From Streptosporangium brasiliense (GTDB taxonomy: Bacteria; Actinomycetota; Actinomycetes; Streptosporangiales; Streptosporangiaceae): a stretch of DNA of 64,000 bases. Below are positions 48,520-56,464 of this stretch, in pieces (the stretch's first letter is position 1; each line of letters starts with the position of its first letter). Location of the stretch: NCBI RefSeq assembly GCF_030811595.1, contig NZ_JAUSRB010000002.1, positions 3,968,001-4,032,000 of the forward strand. Direction: 5' to 3'. Both the position numbers and the translations under genes were made by a program. The notes beneath the pieces were generated by a model. That model searched no databases and was not told where the DNA came from. It saw only the letters and a program-made list of their open reading frames with translations.

Positions 48520-49500
48520 TCAGCCGGCCGTGTCGTAGCGCCGCGCCAGGGACCTCGCGGTCTCCGCCATGAGGTCGCGCAGCTCGGCGGGGGAGACGAC
48601 CTCCAGGTCCACGCCGAACCGCAGGAACTCGCTCAGGGCGTTCGGGAGTGACTCGATGGGGACCGTGACCTGTGTCCAGCCGTCCGGGCCGGGAGGCCGC
48701 GCGGTGGCCTCGGCCGCCCGGAGGAGGGCCGGGCGGGCCATGTCGGGAAGGCGCTCCATCCCGTGCGGTGAGAGCCGGATGACGGCCTCGCCCTGGTGGA
48801 GCCGTGCCTCGAACTCCTCCAGGGCGCCGTTCCAGTGGGCGGCGAGGTCGAAGCCGGCGGGCCGCTCGAAGGTCTCCGGGAGCGCGTGCAGCTCCAGGAT
48901 CTGGGAGACCCGGTAGGTGCGCAGGTCCTGTCCGGCGCGGGCGATGAGATACCAGCGGCCGGCCTTGAGCACCAGCCCGTACGGCTCCAGCGTGCGGAGC
49001 ACCTCCTGGGGGGCCTTCCAGCGGCGGTAGCGGATCTCCAGGCGGCGCTCGTTCCACACCGCGTCGGCGACCGCCGCCAGGTACGGGGTCTCGTCGGCGC
49101 CGTGGTACCAGTTGGGGGTGTCGAGGTGGAAACGCTCGCGGATCCGCCCGGCCCGGTCCCGGAGCTCCACCGGGAGCGCGGCCATCAGCTTGAGCTGGGC
49201 GGCCGTCACCACCGAGCCGAGGCCGAGCTCGGCGGCGGGGCCCGGCATCCCGGCGAGGAACAGCGCCTGCGCCTCTCCCGAAGTCAGGCCGGTGAGCCGG
49301 GTGCGGTAGCCGTCGAGCAGCCGGTAGCCGCCCGAGGGGCCGGCGTCGCCGTACAGGGGGACGCCGGCGGAGTGGAGCGACTCCACGTCCCGGTAGACGG
49401 TCCGGACCGAGACCTCCAGCTCCGCCGCCAGCTCCTGGGCGGTCATCCGGCCCCGGGTCTGCAGCAGCATCAGCAGGGAGAGGAGCCGGCTCGCACGCAT
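48520..49500 (-). CDS. WYL-domain HTH regulator (YafY type)
   Basis: 326 residues. DeoR-like HTH: RLLSLLMLLQTRGRMTAQELAAELEVSVRTVYRDVESLHSAGVPLYGDAGPSGGYRL. The WYL domain follows (ERRLEIRYRRWKAPQEVLRTLEPYGLVLKAGRWYLIARAG) and then a WCX-like C-terminus. The start at 49500 is 7 nt after GATAAT on the minus strand, so it is leaderless. It is divergent from a small gene across a 63-bp gap holding an inverted repeat, the usual layout of a local regulator and its target. Confidence 0.9.
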   Translation of the reverse strand: MRASRLLSLLMLLQTRGRMTAQELAAELEVSVRTVYRDVESLHSAGVPLYGDAGPSGGYRLLDGYRTRLTGLTSGEAQALFLAGMPGPAAELGLGSVVTAAQLKLMAALPVELRDRAGRIRERFHLDTPNWYHGADETPYLAAVADAVWNERRLEIRYRRWKAPQEVLRTLEPYGLVLKAGRWYLIARAGQDLRTYRVSQILELHALPETFERPAGFDLAAHWNGALEEFEARLHQGEAVIRLSPHGMERLPDMARPALLRAAEATARPPGPDGWTQVTVPIESLPNALSEFLRFGVDLEVVSPAELRDLMAETARSLARRYDTAG

Positions 49501-49523
49501 GACCTGAATTATCGGCGGAAACG

Positions 49524-49540
49524 CTGACAGCAGATGTCAG
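49524..49540. promoter_or_regulatory. Inverted repeat in the WYL/ORF divergent promoter
   Basis: CTGACA-GCAGA-TGTCAG. It lies between the -10 boxes GATAAT (minus, 49513-49508) and TAGCTT (plus, 49552-49557), a good place to control both genes. Confidence 0.6.
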
Positions 49541-49563
49541 TGACCTGGCCCTAGCTTCCAGGC

Positions 49564-50013
49564 ATGAACGACTTCGACTTCCTCACCGGCACCTGGGACG
49601 TGGCCAACCGCCGGCTCGTCAAGCCCCTCACCGGCAGCACCGAATGGCAGGAGTTCCCCGCCACCTCCGTCGCCCGGCAGGCGTTCGGCGGGGCGGCCAA
49701 CATCGACGAGATCACCTTTCCGAGCATGGGGTTCTCCGGGCTCACCCTGCGGCTGTTCGACGTCGAGCGCGAGGAGTGGTCGCTCCACTGGGCCAGCAGC
49801 CGGACCGGGACGCTGTTCCCGCCGGTCGTGGGCCGCTTCACCGGCGGCACGGGGGAGTTCTACGGCGACGACACCCACGAGGGCGCCCCGGTCAGGGTCC
49901 GCTTCGTCTGGTCGGAGATCACGGCCACCTCCGCCCGCTGGGAGCAGGCATTCTCCGCCGACGGGGAGAAGACCTGGGAGACCAACTGGATCATGGAGCT
50001 GAGCAGGGCGTAG
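49564..50013 (+). CDS. Hypothetical protein, lipocalin-like
   Basis: 149 residues starting MNDFDFLTGTWDVANRRLVKPLTGSTEWQEF, with alternating beta strands (LTLRLFDVEREEWSLHWASSRTG; GEFYGDDTHEGAPVRVRFVWSEIT; ARWEQAFSADGEKTWETNWIMEL). The pattern resembles DUF1579/lipocalin-like proteins, including a conserved GTW near the N-terminus. No signal peptide. TAGCTT ends 6 nt before the ATG, so it is leaderless. It is probably controlled by the divergent WYL regulator. Function unknown. Confidence 0.7.
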   Translation: MNDFDFLTGTWDVANRRLVKPLTGSTEWQEFPATSVARQAFGGAANIDEITFPSMGFSGLTLRLFDVEREEWSLHWASSRTGTLFPPVVGRFTGGTGEFYGDDTHEGAPVRVRFVWSEITATSARWEQAFSADGEKTWETNWIMELSRA

Positions 50014-50161
50014 GACCGCCGCGCGGCGGCCGTGCCCCGCACCGCTCCGGCCGGCCCGCGCCCGCTCCGGCCAGCCGGCGCCCGCGCCCGCGCCCGCGCC
50101 CGAACCGGGTGTCCGGGACAGGCCAGGTGTCCGGGATGGCGGAGTCAGGGAGACAGCGGGG

Positions 50162-51502
50162 TCAGGGGGCCTTCCTCCTGCGCGGCCAGCCGCCGCCGAC
50201 CGGCCGCCGGCTCCCGCGCGGGGCGCGATCGCGCCGGTCGGTGCGCAACCACAGCTGAACCCCGGCGCCGCCCAGGGAGGAGGTGTCGATCCGCAGCGTG
50301 CCGCCGGAGCCCTCGGCGAGCCGGCGGGCGATGTCGAGGCCGAGTCCGGTGGAGCCCGAGCCGCTGGCCCCACGCCGCAGGGCCGTCTCGGGATCGGGGA
50401 TGCCCGGGCCGGCGTCAGCGATCAGCACGCCCACCGTGCCGGAGCCCCGGTGCAGGGTCACCGTGAACGCCGTGCCCTCGGGGGTGTGCCGGAAGACGTT
50501 GCCGAGCAGCGCGTCCACCACGGCGCTGAGCTCGGTGGCCGCGACCGGGACCGGGGCCGGATCCGCGGCGCCGATCAGCTGCCACGGGCGCTGCTGGTCC
50601 TCGGCCAGGGCGGACCAGAAGGTCAGCCGCTCGCGCAGCACGTGGGCGGCGTCGCAGGAGACGGACTCCGGCGCCCGGGAGGGCTGCCGGGCCGCCGCGA
50701 TGATCTGGTCCACCTCGGACTCCAGGCGGGCCAGGGCCTGGCGGCTCTGCTCGGCCTCCGGCCCCAGGTTGTCCAGGCTGAGCCGGAGCGCGGTGAGCGG
50801 GGTCCGCAGCCGGTGAGACAGGTCGGCGGCCATCTCCCGCTCGGCGGCCAGCAGCCGCACGACCCGGTCGGCCATGGTGTTGAACGCCTCTCCGGCGGAG
50901 ACGAGTTCGGGCGGCCCCTCGGGCTCGATGCGGACGCTGAAGTCCCCGGCGCCCAGGGCGCCGGCGGCCCGCCCGAGGCGCTGGGTCGAGCGCACCACCC
51001 GTGCCCCCAGCCGGTCGGCGACCAGCACCGAGCCGGCGACCAGCGTGACCGCCACCCCGGTCAGCACCGCCCATGACTTGGTGACGCCCCGGGTGAGGTC
51101 TCCGGCGGGCACGAAGATCTCGAGGACCACGGTCCGGCCGCCGTCCAGGACGACCGGGCGCAGCAGGAGGTAGCCGGTCTCGGTCTCCGCCGTCACCGCC
51201 CGCGTCAGCCGGGTGGCCGTGACCACGCTCTCGGCGGGCGCCCGTACGGTGCCCACCGAGCCACCGTCCGGCAGGTGGACCGCGATCCGGTCTCCCGCCC
51301 CGGTGCTGACCAGCGCGTGGGTCAGCCGGGCCGGATCCACCGTGATGGCCAGGACGGGGACCAGCGCCGACGCCTGCCGTTCGGCATCGGCCATGGCCCG
51401 GCCGTGAGCGATCTCCTTGACGATGAGTCCGAGCGGGATCAGGAAGGCCAGGGCGATCATCGAGGCCCCGGCGACGGCGAGCAGGGCCAGGGTCCGTCTC
51501 AC
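50162..51502 (-). CDS. Sensor histidine kinase
   Basis: 446 residues. Two membrane segments (LALLAVAGASMIALAFLIPLGLIV and WAVLTGVAVTLVAGSVLVADRL) flank a short extracellular sensor of about 120 residues. HAMP and HisKA follow with His230 in ADLSHRLRTPLTALRLSLDNL, then HATPase_c with N-box NVFRHTPEG, DAGPGIPD and GSTGLGLDIARRLAEG. The GTG start overlaps the response-regulator stop by 4 nt (GTGA). The sensed signal is unknown. Confidence 0.92.
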   Translation of the reverse strand: MRRTLALLAVAGASMIALAFLIPLGLIVKEIAHGRAMADAERQASALVPVLAITVDPARLTHALVSTGAGDRIAVHLPDGGSVGTVRAPAESVVTATRLTRAVTAETETGYLLLRPVVLDGGRTVVLEIFVPAGDLTRGVTKSWAVLTGVAVTLVAGSVLVADRLGARVVRSTQRLGRAAGALGAGDFSVRIEPEGPPELVSAGEAFNTMADRVVRLLAAEREMAADLSHRLRTPLTALRLSLDNLGPEAEQSRQALARLESEVDQIIAAARQPSRAPESVSCDAAHVLRERLTFWSALAEDQQRPWQLIGAADPAPVPVAATELSAVVDALLGNVFRHTPEGTAFTVTLHRGSGTVGVLIADAGPGIPDPETALRRGASGSGSTGLGLDIARRLAEGSGGTLRIDTSSLGGAGVQLWLRTDRRDRAPRGSRRPVGGGWPRRRKAP

Positions 51503-52176
51503 GAGGGTGTGATCAGCATGACGCCCACGCCGCGCACGGTGTGCAGGTAGCGGGGGGCGGAGGCGCTCTCGCCGAGCTTGCGCCGCAGCCACGACAGATG
51601 GACGTCGATGGTCTGGTCGTCGCCGTAGGACTGCTGCCACACCTCGGTGAGCAGTTCCTTGCGGGAGACGACCCGGTCGGCGCGGACGGCGAGATAGGCC
51701 AGCAGGTCGAACTCCCGCCGGGTCAGGGAGAGCGGCGCGCCCTCCACGGCGGCCTCCCGCCGGTTGAGGTCCACCGAGAGTCCACCGACGTGCAGCACCG
51801 ACGGCGGGGCCGCGGCCCTGGCCCGCCGTAGCACGGCGTCCAGCCGGGCGTTCAGGTGGTCGCCGGAGAACGGCTTGACCAGGTAGTCGTCCGCGCCCGC
51901 CTCCAGCAGGCGGACGATCTCTGCCTCGTTGTCCCGGGCCGTGGCCACGATGACCGGGACACTGGAGACGCTGCGGACCATCTTCAGCGCCTCCGATCCG
52001 TCCAGGTCGGGCAGGCCGAGGTCGAGGACCACCACGTCCGGGGGGTTCTGGGTGATCTCCCGCAGCGCGTCGAGAGCGCGTCCCGCGCTGCGCACGGCGT
52101 GCTGGCGCCTGCTCAGTTCCTGAATGATCGCGGAGCGCACGTACTCGTCGTCTTCCACCACCAGCACCGTCGCCAT
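51499..52176 (-). CDS. OmpR-family response regulator
   Basis: 225 residues. Receiver domain with acidic pocket Glu8/Asp9/Asp10, phosphorylation site Asp52 (VVLDLGLPD) and LVKPF lysine, then an OmpR winged helix (LSLTRREFDLLAYLAVRADRVVSRKELLTEVWQQSYGDDQTIDVHLSWLRRKLGE). It is paired with the histidine kinase that follows and is divergent from a membrane-anchored protein 50 bp away, a likely target. Confidence 0.93.
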   Translation of the reverse strand: MATVLVVEDDEYVRSAIIQELSRRQHAVRSAGRALDALREITQNPPDVVVLDLGLPDLDGSEALKMVRSVSSVPVIVATARDNEAEIVRLLEAGADDYLVKPFSGDHLNARLDAVLRRARAAAPPSVLHVGGLSVDLNRREAAVEGAPLSLTRREFDLLAYLAVRADRVVSRKELLTEVWQQSYGDDQTIDVHLSWLRRKLGESASAPRYLHTVRGVGVMLITPS

Positions 52177-52190
52177 GCGACGTAACCGTA

Positions 52191-52219
52191 GTGAACAAAG
52201 AGGTATGTGAGGTAATAAT
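52191..52219 (+). promoter_or_regulatory. Promoter of the membrane-anchored protein gene
   Basis: -35 GTGAAC (52191-52196), 17-bp spacer, -10 AATAAT (52214-52219), 7 nt before the ATG at 52227. Confidence 0.45.
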
Positions 52220-52226
52220 TCACCGC

Positions 52227-52880
52227 ATGCGGCAGACCCTTGGTTTCCTGGCGGTGTGGTGCGGAGCCACGGTCCTGGCGACGTCTATAGCCTGGTTCGG
52301 CGTCAGCGACGTGCTGCGCGGCCAGGTCTTCGACGACGCGAGGATCGAGCCGATCAACGCCGCGATCAGCCGGATGGAGGCCGCGCCGCTCCCCTCCGAG
52401 GCGCCCACCGGCCAGGCGGCCGCACTCGGCACGCCGACCGCCTCCGCCTCCCCGGAGCAGCGCGCCCCCGCCCCCCGCCGCACCCAGGCCGGGCCCACCC
52501 ACAACACCGCCCGCCCACGGGCCACCCGGTCCCCGCTGGAGGCCCCGCACATCACGGTGCGGTCGCCCGCGACCGCCGAGCCACGGCCGTCGGCGAGCGC
52601 CGCCGGGCCCAGGCCGACCCTGTCCGCCGCCGCGCCCGGCCCCTCGGTCCCGGCGGCCTCCGAGGGGAAGGTGCGCGTGGTGAACGTCGGGGGCGGTTCG
52701 GTCTCGTTCGTCATCGAGGACGACAGGTGCCGCCTGGTCGCGGCCGCGCCCAACGTGGGCTTCGAGGCCAAGGTGTCCCAGGCGCTCGGCTGGATCCGGG
52801 TGGACCTGGCCCGGAACGGGCACGGCACGGCGGTGTTCTGCATCGGCGGGGAGAACCGGACCGACACCTGGGATTATTAG
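52227..52880 (+). CDS. Membrane-anchored Pro/Ala-rich protein
   Basis: 217 residues: an N-terminal membrane anchor (TLGFLAVWCGATVLATSIAWFGV), a long Ser/Pro/Ala/Arg linker of about 125 residues, and a compact C-terminal domain (VRVVNVGGGSVSFVIEDDRCRLVAAAPNVGFEAKVSQALGWIRVDLARNGHGTAVFCIGGENRTDTWDY) with two Cys that could form a disulfide outside the cell. The ATG at 52227 is set by the AATAAT box. Divergent from the two-component genes, so perhaps their target or co-sensor. Not recognised as a known family. Confidence 0.7.
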   Translation: MRQTLGFLAVWCGATVLATSIAWFGVSDVLRGQVFDDARIEPINAAISRMEAAPLPSEAPTGQAAALGTPTASASPEQRAPAPRRTQAGPTHNTARPRATRSPLEAPHITVRSPATAEPRPSASAAGPRPTLSAAAPGPSVPAASEGKVRVVNVGGGSVSFVIEDDRCRLVAAAPNVGFEAKVSQALGWIRVDLARNGHGTAVFCIGGENRTDTWDY

Positions 52881-52898
52881 GCCCCTCACCCGGGAGTG

Positions 52899-53396
52899 TC
52901 AGGCCCCTTCGAGCTCGCGCAGCCGTTCTCCGGCGTCGGCGACGCGGTCCTCGGTGAACACCGCGATGCCGTGCAGTTCGAGCAGGGCGGTGGTGACGCC
53001 GTTGCCGGGCAGGCGGCGGCCGCGGAAGGTGCCGTCGTAGATGGTCAGGCTCCCGCAGGAGGGGCTGCCCTCCTTCAGGATCGCCACCTTGACGCCGAAG
53101 GACCGGGCGACGGCGAGCGCCGCCTGGGCCCCGGCGAGGAACGCCCGCGTGACGTCGCTCCCGTCGGTGGCCAGCACCCGGGCGGCCCCCGCGAGCACGG
53201 CCGCGCCCCCGGCGCCGCCCTCGATCTCGGCGGCCGGGCGGGGGACGGGCAGACCGCCCTCGACCTCCGGGCAGAACGGGACGAGCCGTCCCTCCTGCCG
53301 CCAGGTGGCCAGCAGCGCGTCGCCGCTCGTCTTGGCGGCCCCGTCGTAACGGACCTTCCGCCCCATCAGACAGGCGCTGACCAGGATCCTCTCCAT
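52899..53396 (-). CDS. DUF523 family protein
   Basis: 165 residues. MERILVSACLMGRKVRYDG, VPFCPEVEGGLPVPRPAAEI and ILKEGSPSCGS form the family signature with conserved Cys residues (C9, and in PFCPE and SPSCG), suggesting metal or redox chemistry. Function not established. TAGGCT (minus, 53408-53403) ends 6 nt before the ATG: leaderless. Confidence 0.85.
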   Translation of the reverse strand: MERILVSACLMGRKVRYDGAAKTSGDALLATWRQEGRLVPFCPEVEGGLPVPRPAAEIEGGAGGAAVLAGAARVLATDGSDVTRAFLAGAQAALAVARSFGVKVAILKEGSPSCGSLTIYDGTFRGRRLPGNGVTTALLELHGIAVFTEDRVADAGERLRELEGA

Positions 53397-53456
53397 GGAT
53401 CCAGCCTATGCGCCGCGGGACGGAGGGCGGCATGGCCGGGCAGTACCCTACTGGTC

Positions 53457-53486
53457 ATGTCCTTCACCCCTGTGATGTCCCGATGA
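53457..53486 (+). CDS. Possible 9-residue leader ORF
   Basis: ATG at 53457 encodes MSFTPVMSR and stops at TGA 53484-53486, overlapping the ATG of the next gene (53483) as ATGA. A TACCCT -10-like box (53444-53449) ends 7 nt before it, so it could be the leaderless first ORF of the transcript, passing ribosomes to the membrane protein, which lacks its own Shine-Dalgarno sequence. Confidence 0.35.
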   Translation: MSFTPVMSR

Positions 53487-53845
53487 TCGGCCCGCTCGCG
53501 ACCGGGGTGATCGTGCTGTCGCTGCTGATCGTGCTGGCCGCGATCGTGACCGCCGCGCGGAACCGGGCGATGGGGACGGTCCTGCTCGTCGCGCTCGGGG
53601 TGCTGGAGGTCGGCCTGCTCGTCCAGGCCGGTTTCGCGGTCGCCGGGATGGTCCGGGGCGAGGGGCCGGACGAGACGGCCACCGTCATCGGTTATCTCGC
53701 CGGCACGCTGGCGATCCCGCCCGCCGCGGCGTTCCTGGGGCTCGCCGAGCGCTCACGGTGGGGGGCGATCGTGATCGCGGTGGGGAGCTTCGCCGTCTGC
53801 GTCATGGTCGGGCGGCTGCTGCAGCTCTGGCAGGGGGCGGCATGA
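53483..53845 (+). CDS. Hypothetical four-helix membrane protein
   Basis: 120 residues, four hydrophobic segments (PLATGVIVLSLLIVLAAIVTAA; GTVLLVALGVLEVGLLVQAGFAVAGMV; TVIGYLAGTLAIPPAAAFLGLAE; WGAIVIAVGSFAVCVMVGRLLQL). Not recognised. The ATG at 53483 is preferred; upstream in-frame codons read GC-rich noncoding sequence. It overlaps the next membrane gene by ATGA. Confidence 0.7.
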   Translation: MIGPLATGVIVLSLLIVLAAIVTAARNRAMGTVLLVALGVLEVGLLVQAGFAVAGMVRGEGPDETATVIGYLAGTLAIPPAAAFLGLAERSRWGAIVIAVGSFAVCVMVGRLLQLWQGAA

Positions 53846-54222
53846 GGGAGCCGGCCATCGGCAGCGGGCCGGGCCGCGCGCTGGTCGCGGTCTACGGGGT
53901 GTTCGCCCTGGCGGCCGGGGCGCGTGCCGCCGTGCAGATCGCCACACGGTTCGGCGAGGCCCCGCTGGCCTACGCGCTGTCGGCCTTCGCCGCGGCGGTC
54001 TACGTCGTACTCACCGTGGCGCTGGCCCGGGGGGACCGGCGGCTGGCGCTGGCCGCCTGCGGCATCGAGCTGGCGGGGGTCCTCGTCGTCGGCACGCTGA
54101 GCATGGCCGACCCCGAGGCGTTCCCGCGCGCCACGGTCTGGTCCGGTTACGGCAGCGGCTACGTGTTCATCCCGCTCCTGCTGCCGGTGCTCGGGCTTTA
54201 TTGGCTTTTACGCCGCAAATAG
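53842..54222 (+). CDS. Hypothetical four-helix membrane protein
   Basis: 126 residues with four hydrophobic segments (ALVAVYGVFALAAGARAAVQIA; LAYALSAFAAAVYVVLTVALA; LALAACGIELAGVLVVGTLSMA; YVFIPLLLPVLGLYWLL) and a basic end LLRRK. ATG overlaps the previous stop, so the two form a coupled pair that may act together in the membrane. Function unknown. Confidence 0.7.
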   Translation: MREPAIGSGPGRALVAVYGVFALAAGARAAVQIATRFGEAPLAYALSAFAAAVYVVLTVALARGDRRLALAACGIELAGVLVVGTLSMADPEAFPRATVWSGYGSGYVFIPLLLPVLGLYWLLRRK

Positions 54223-54283
54223 TTAGGGCCCGGCCCCGTCGGGCAGGTCTGCTCCCCGAACCCACAGAAAGGGAGGCAGCGCT

Positions 54284-54967
54284 GTGAGCACGATCGAACA
54301 GTCCGTCGACGTGAACGTCCCGATCAGGACCGCGTACAACCAGTGGACCCAGTTCGAGAGCTTTCCCGAGTTCATGGAAGGCGTCGAGTCGGTCAAGCAG
54401 TTGGGCGACACCCGTACGGCGTGGGTCGTCGAGATCTCGGGCGTCCGCCGCGAGTTCGAGGCCGAGATCACCGAGCAGCACCCCGACGAGCGGGTCGCCT
54501 GGAAGTCCGTGGACCGGCCGCACCAGGCCGGCGTGGTGACCTTCCACCACCTCGGACCGGAGATCACGCGGGTCACGCTCCAGATGGAGTACGACCCGGA
54601 GGGTTTCGTCGAGACCGTCGGTGACTGGCTCCAGATCGTCCGCCTGCGCGTCCGGGGCGACCTGGAGCGTTTCAAGACCTTCATCGAGGCGCGCGGCGCC
54701 GAGACCGGAGCCTGGCGCGGCGACGTCCCCGGCCCGCAGGACCGCGGTACGGGCGACTTCGGTCCGGGCGGAGGCGTGGGCCTGAACGAGCGGCCCGCGG
54801 GCGGCACAGGCAGCGGTTACGGCTTCGACGAGCCGGCGCCGCCGCGCACGGTCGGCGGGGGATACCCGCCGGAGTCCCCGCTCCCGCCGCCGGGCACCGG
54901 CCCGCTGCCGCCGGCCGGACGCCGGCCGGGCGAGGAGGCGCCGCCGGCCCCCGGGCCGCACATCTGA
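54284..54967 (+). CDS. SRPBCC-family (polyketide cyclase-like) protein with disordered tail
   Basis: 227 residues. The first 150 match the START/Bet v 1-like cyclase/dehydrase family: EQSVDVNVPIRTAYNQWTQFESFPEFMEGVESVKQL, WKSVDRPHQAGVVTFHHLGPEITRVTLQMEYDPEGFVETVGDWL. The last 75 are Gly/Pro-rich and disordered. GTG start after AAAGGGAGG, a strong ribosome binding site. Stand-alone members bind hydrophobic ligands; no biosynthetic genes are adjacent, so the ligand is unknown. Confidence 0.82.
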   Translation: MSTIEQSVDVNVPIRTAYNQWTQFESFPEFMEGVESVKQLGDTRTAWVVEISGVRREFEAEITEQHPDERVAWKSVDRPHQAGVVTFHHLGPEITRVTLQMEYDPEGFVETVGDWLQIVRLRVRGDLERFKTFIEARGAETGAWRGDVPGPQDRGTGDFGPGGGVGLNERPAGGTGSGYGFDEPAPPRTVGGGYPPESPLPPPGTGPLPPAGRRPGEEAPPAPGPHI

Positions 54968-54990
54968 CGCCCGCGTCTGACGCGTGAGAG

Positions 54991-55032
54991 AGCCGGGTCA
55001 CGCCCTGTAAAGGGCGGGGTGGCCCGGCTTTC
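54991..55032 (+). terminator. Terminator after the SRPBCC gene
   Basis: AGCCGGGTCACGCCCT-GTAA-AGGGCGGGGTGGCCCGGCT with small mismatches, followed by TTC. Confidence 0.8.
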
Positions 55033-55119
55033 ACACTGTCAGGGGTTGGCGGGGGGTTGCCGGGAATCCGTGGAGACAGGAACAAAACGGCATTTCAGTC
55101 CTGTTACAGTTGCAGTCTG

Positions 55120-55138
55120 CCAATCATCCTACGATTGG
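55120..55138. promoter_or_regulatory. Inverted repeat before the CynX-type transporter
   Basis: CCAATC-ATCCTAC-GATTGG, 31 bp before the ATG of the MFS gene, AT-rich against the background. It resembles FadR/GntR-type operators (ATC-N3-ACGAT) in layout, but no GntR gene is adjacent. Confidence 0.5.
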
Positions 55139-55168
55139 TTGAATCGCTGAAGGAGGACTGAGCCCCCC

Positions 55169-56398
55169 ATGACCGTGCTAACCCAGGAGACACGGGGCCG
55201 CACCGGTGGAACGACGGGATCCCTGGCCTGGCTGCTTGTGGCGGGTATCGTCCTCGCCGCGCTGAACCTGCGCACCGCCGTCACCAGCGTGGGGCCGGTC
55301 CTCGACCGCATCTCCTCCGGCCTGGGCATGTCCGGAGTGGGGGTGGGACTCCTCACCACACTACCCGTGCTCATCTTCGCGTCGGTCGGTGCGGTGACCC
55401 CGGCGCTGGCCAGGAAGGTCGGCGAGCACCGGCTGCTGCTGATCGCCCTGATCACTCTCGGCACCGGCCTGCTGATCCGCTCCATGGTGGGCTCGGCGGG
55501 GGTGTTCCTGTTCAGCAGCGCCCTGGCGCTGTCCGGGGGCGCGGTGGGCAACGTGCTCATCCCCACCCTGATCAAGCGCCACTTCCCGGGCCGGGCCGGG
55601 ACCATGACCACCGTCTACACCACCGCGCTCGCGGTGGGCACGATGCTCGCGGCCGCCGCGACCGTGCCGATCGAGCGGGCCGCCGACGGCAACTGGCACG
55701 TTGCCCTCGGGGTGTGGGCGGCGCTGGCCGCTGTCGCCGCCATTCCGTGGCTTGCGCTGTTGCGCAGTGAGCCGGAGCGGGACACCGGAAGCAGCGATCT
55801 CGGGCCCCGGACCCTGGTCCGGAGCAAGCTCGCCTGGTCGGTCGCGGCCTATTTCGGCACGCAGAGCATGGTGGCCTACATCATGTTCGGCTTCCTGCCC
55901 AAGATCCTCACCGACGGCGGCTACACCAGCGGGCAGGCGGGGCTGGTGCTGGGCGTCTTCACCGCGATCGGCATCCCGGTCTCGATGGTCGTGCCCTGGA
56001 TCGCCTCGAAGTTCTCCGACCAGCGGCCCGTGGTGGCGGCGTTCGTGGCCTTCTACACGGTCGGCTTCCTCGGCCTCTGGCTGGGCCCGGCGGGTGCGGC
56101 CTGGGCGTTCGCGGTGCTGATCGGCATCGGGATGGGATCCTTCCCGCTCGCGCTGACCATGCTCGCCCTGCGCACCCGCACCCCGGAGGCCACCGCCGCG
56201 CTGTCGGCCTTCGGGCAGAGCGCCGGATACCTCATCGCGGGCGCCGGTCCCCTGGTCGTCGGCGTGATGCACGAGTCGACCGGCGGCTGGACGCTGCCGT
56301 TCCTGCTGCTGTTCGCGGTGGTCGGGGTGCAGCTCGCGACCGGCTGGTACGCGGGCCGCTCCCGCTACCTGGAGGACGAGCGGGTCCTCGCCGGGTGA
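55169..56398 (+). CDS. CynX/NimT-type MFS transporter
   Basis: 409 residues, 12 membrane segments. LAALNLRTAVTSVGPVLDRISSGLGMSGVGVGLLTTLPVLIFASVGAVTPALARKVG is the characteristic start of the CynX/NimT (cyanate/nitroimidazole) subfamily. AGGAGGA lies 12-18 nt before the ATG. The substrate is unknown. An operator-like inverted repeat lies in the promoter region. A strong terminator follows. Confidence 0.85.
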   Translation: MTVLTQETRGRTGGTTGSLAWLLVAGIVLAALNLRTAVTSVGPVLDRISSGLGMSGVGVGLLTTLPVLIFASVGAVTPALARKVGEHRLLLIALITLGTGLLIRSMVGSAGVFLFSSALALSGGAVGNVLIPTLIKRHFPGRAGTMTTVYTTALAVGTMLAAAATVPIERAADGNWHVALGVWAALAAVAAIPWLALLRSEPERDTGSSDLGPRTLVRSKLAWSVAAYFGTQSMVAYIMFGFLPKILTDGGYTSGQAGLVLGVFTAIGIPVSMVVPWIASKFSDQRPVVAAFVAFYTVGFLGLWLGPAGAAWAFAVLIGIGMGSFPLALTMLALRTRTPEATAALSAFGQSAGYLIAGAGPLVVGVMHESTGGWTLPFLLLFAVVGVQLATGWYAGRSRYLEDERVLAG

Positions 56399-56410
56399 CC
56401 TCTCCCCACG

Positions 56411-56449
56411 GTACGGCTTGCGCCCCATCGGGGGCGGCGCAAGCCGTAC
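56411..56449 (+). terminator. Terminator after the CynX-type gene
   Basis: GTACGGCTTGCGCC pairs with GGCGCAAGCCGTAC around an 11-nt loop that can itself pair (CCCC/GGGG). Confidence 0.8.
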
Positions 56450-56464
56450 TGGCATGATGAGGGG

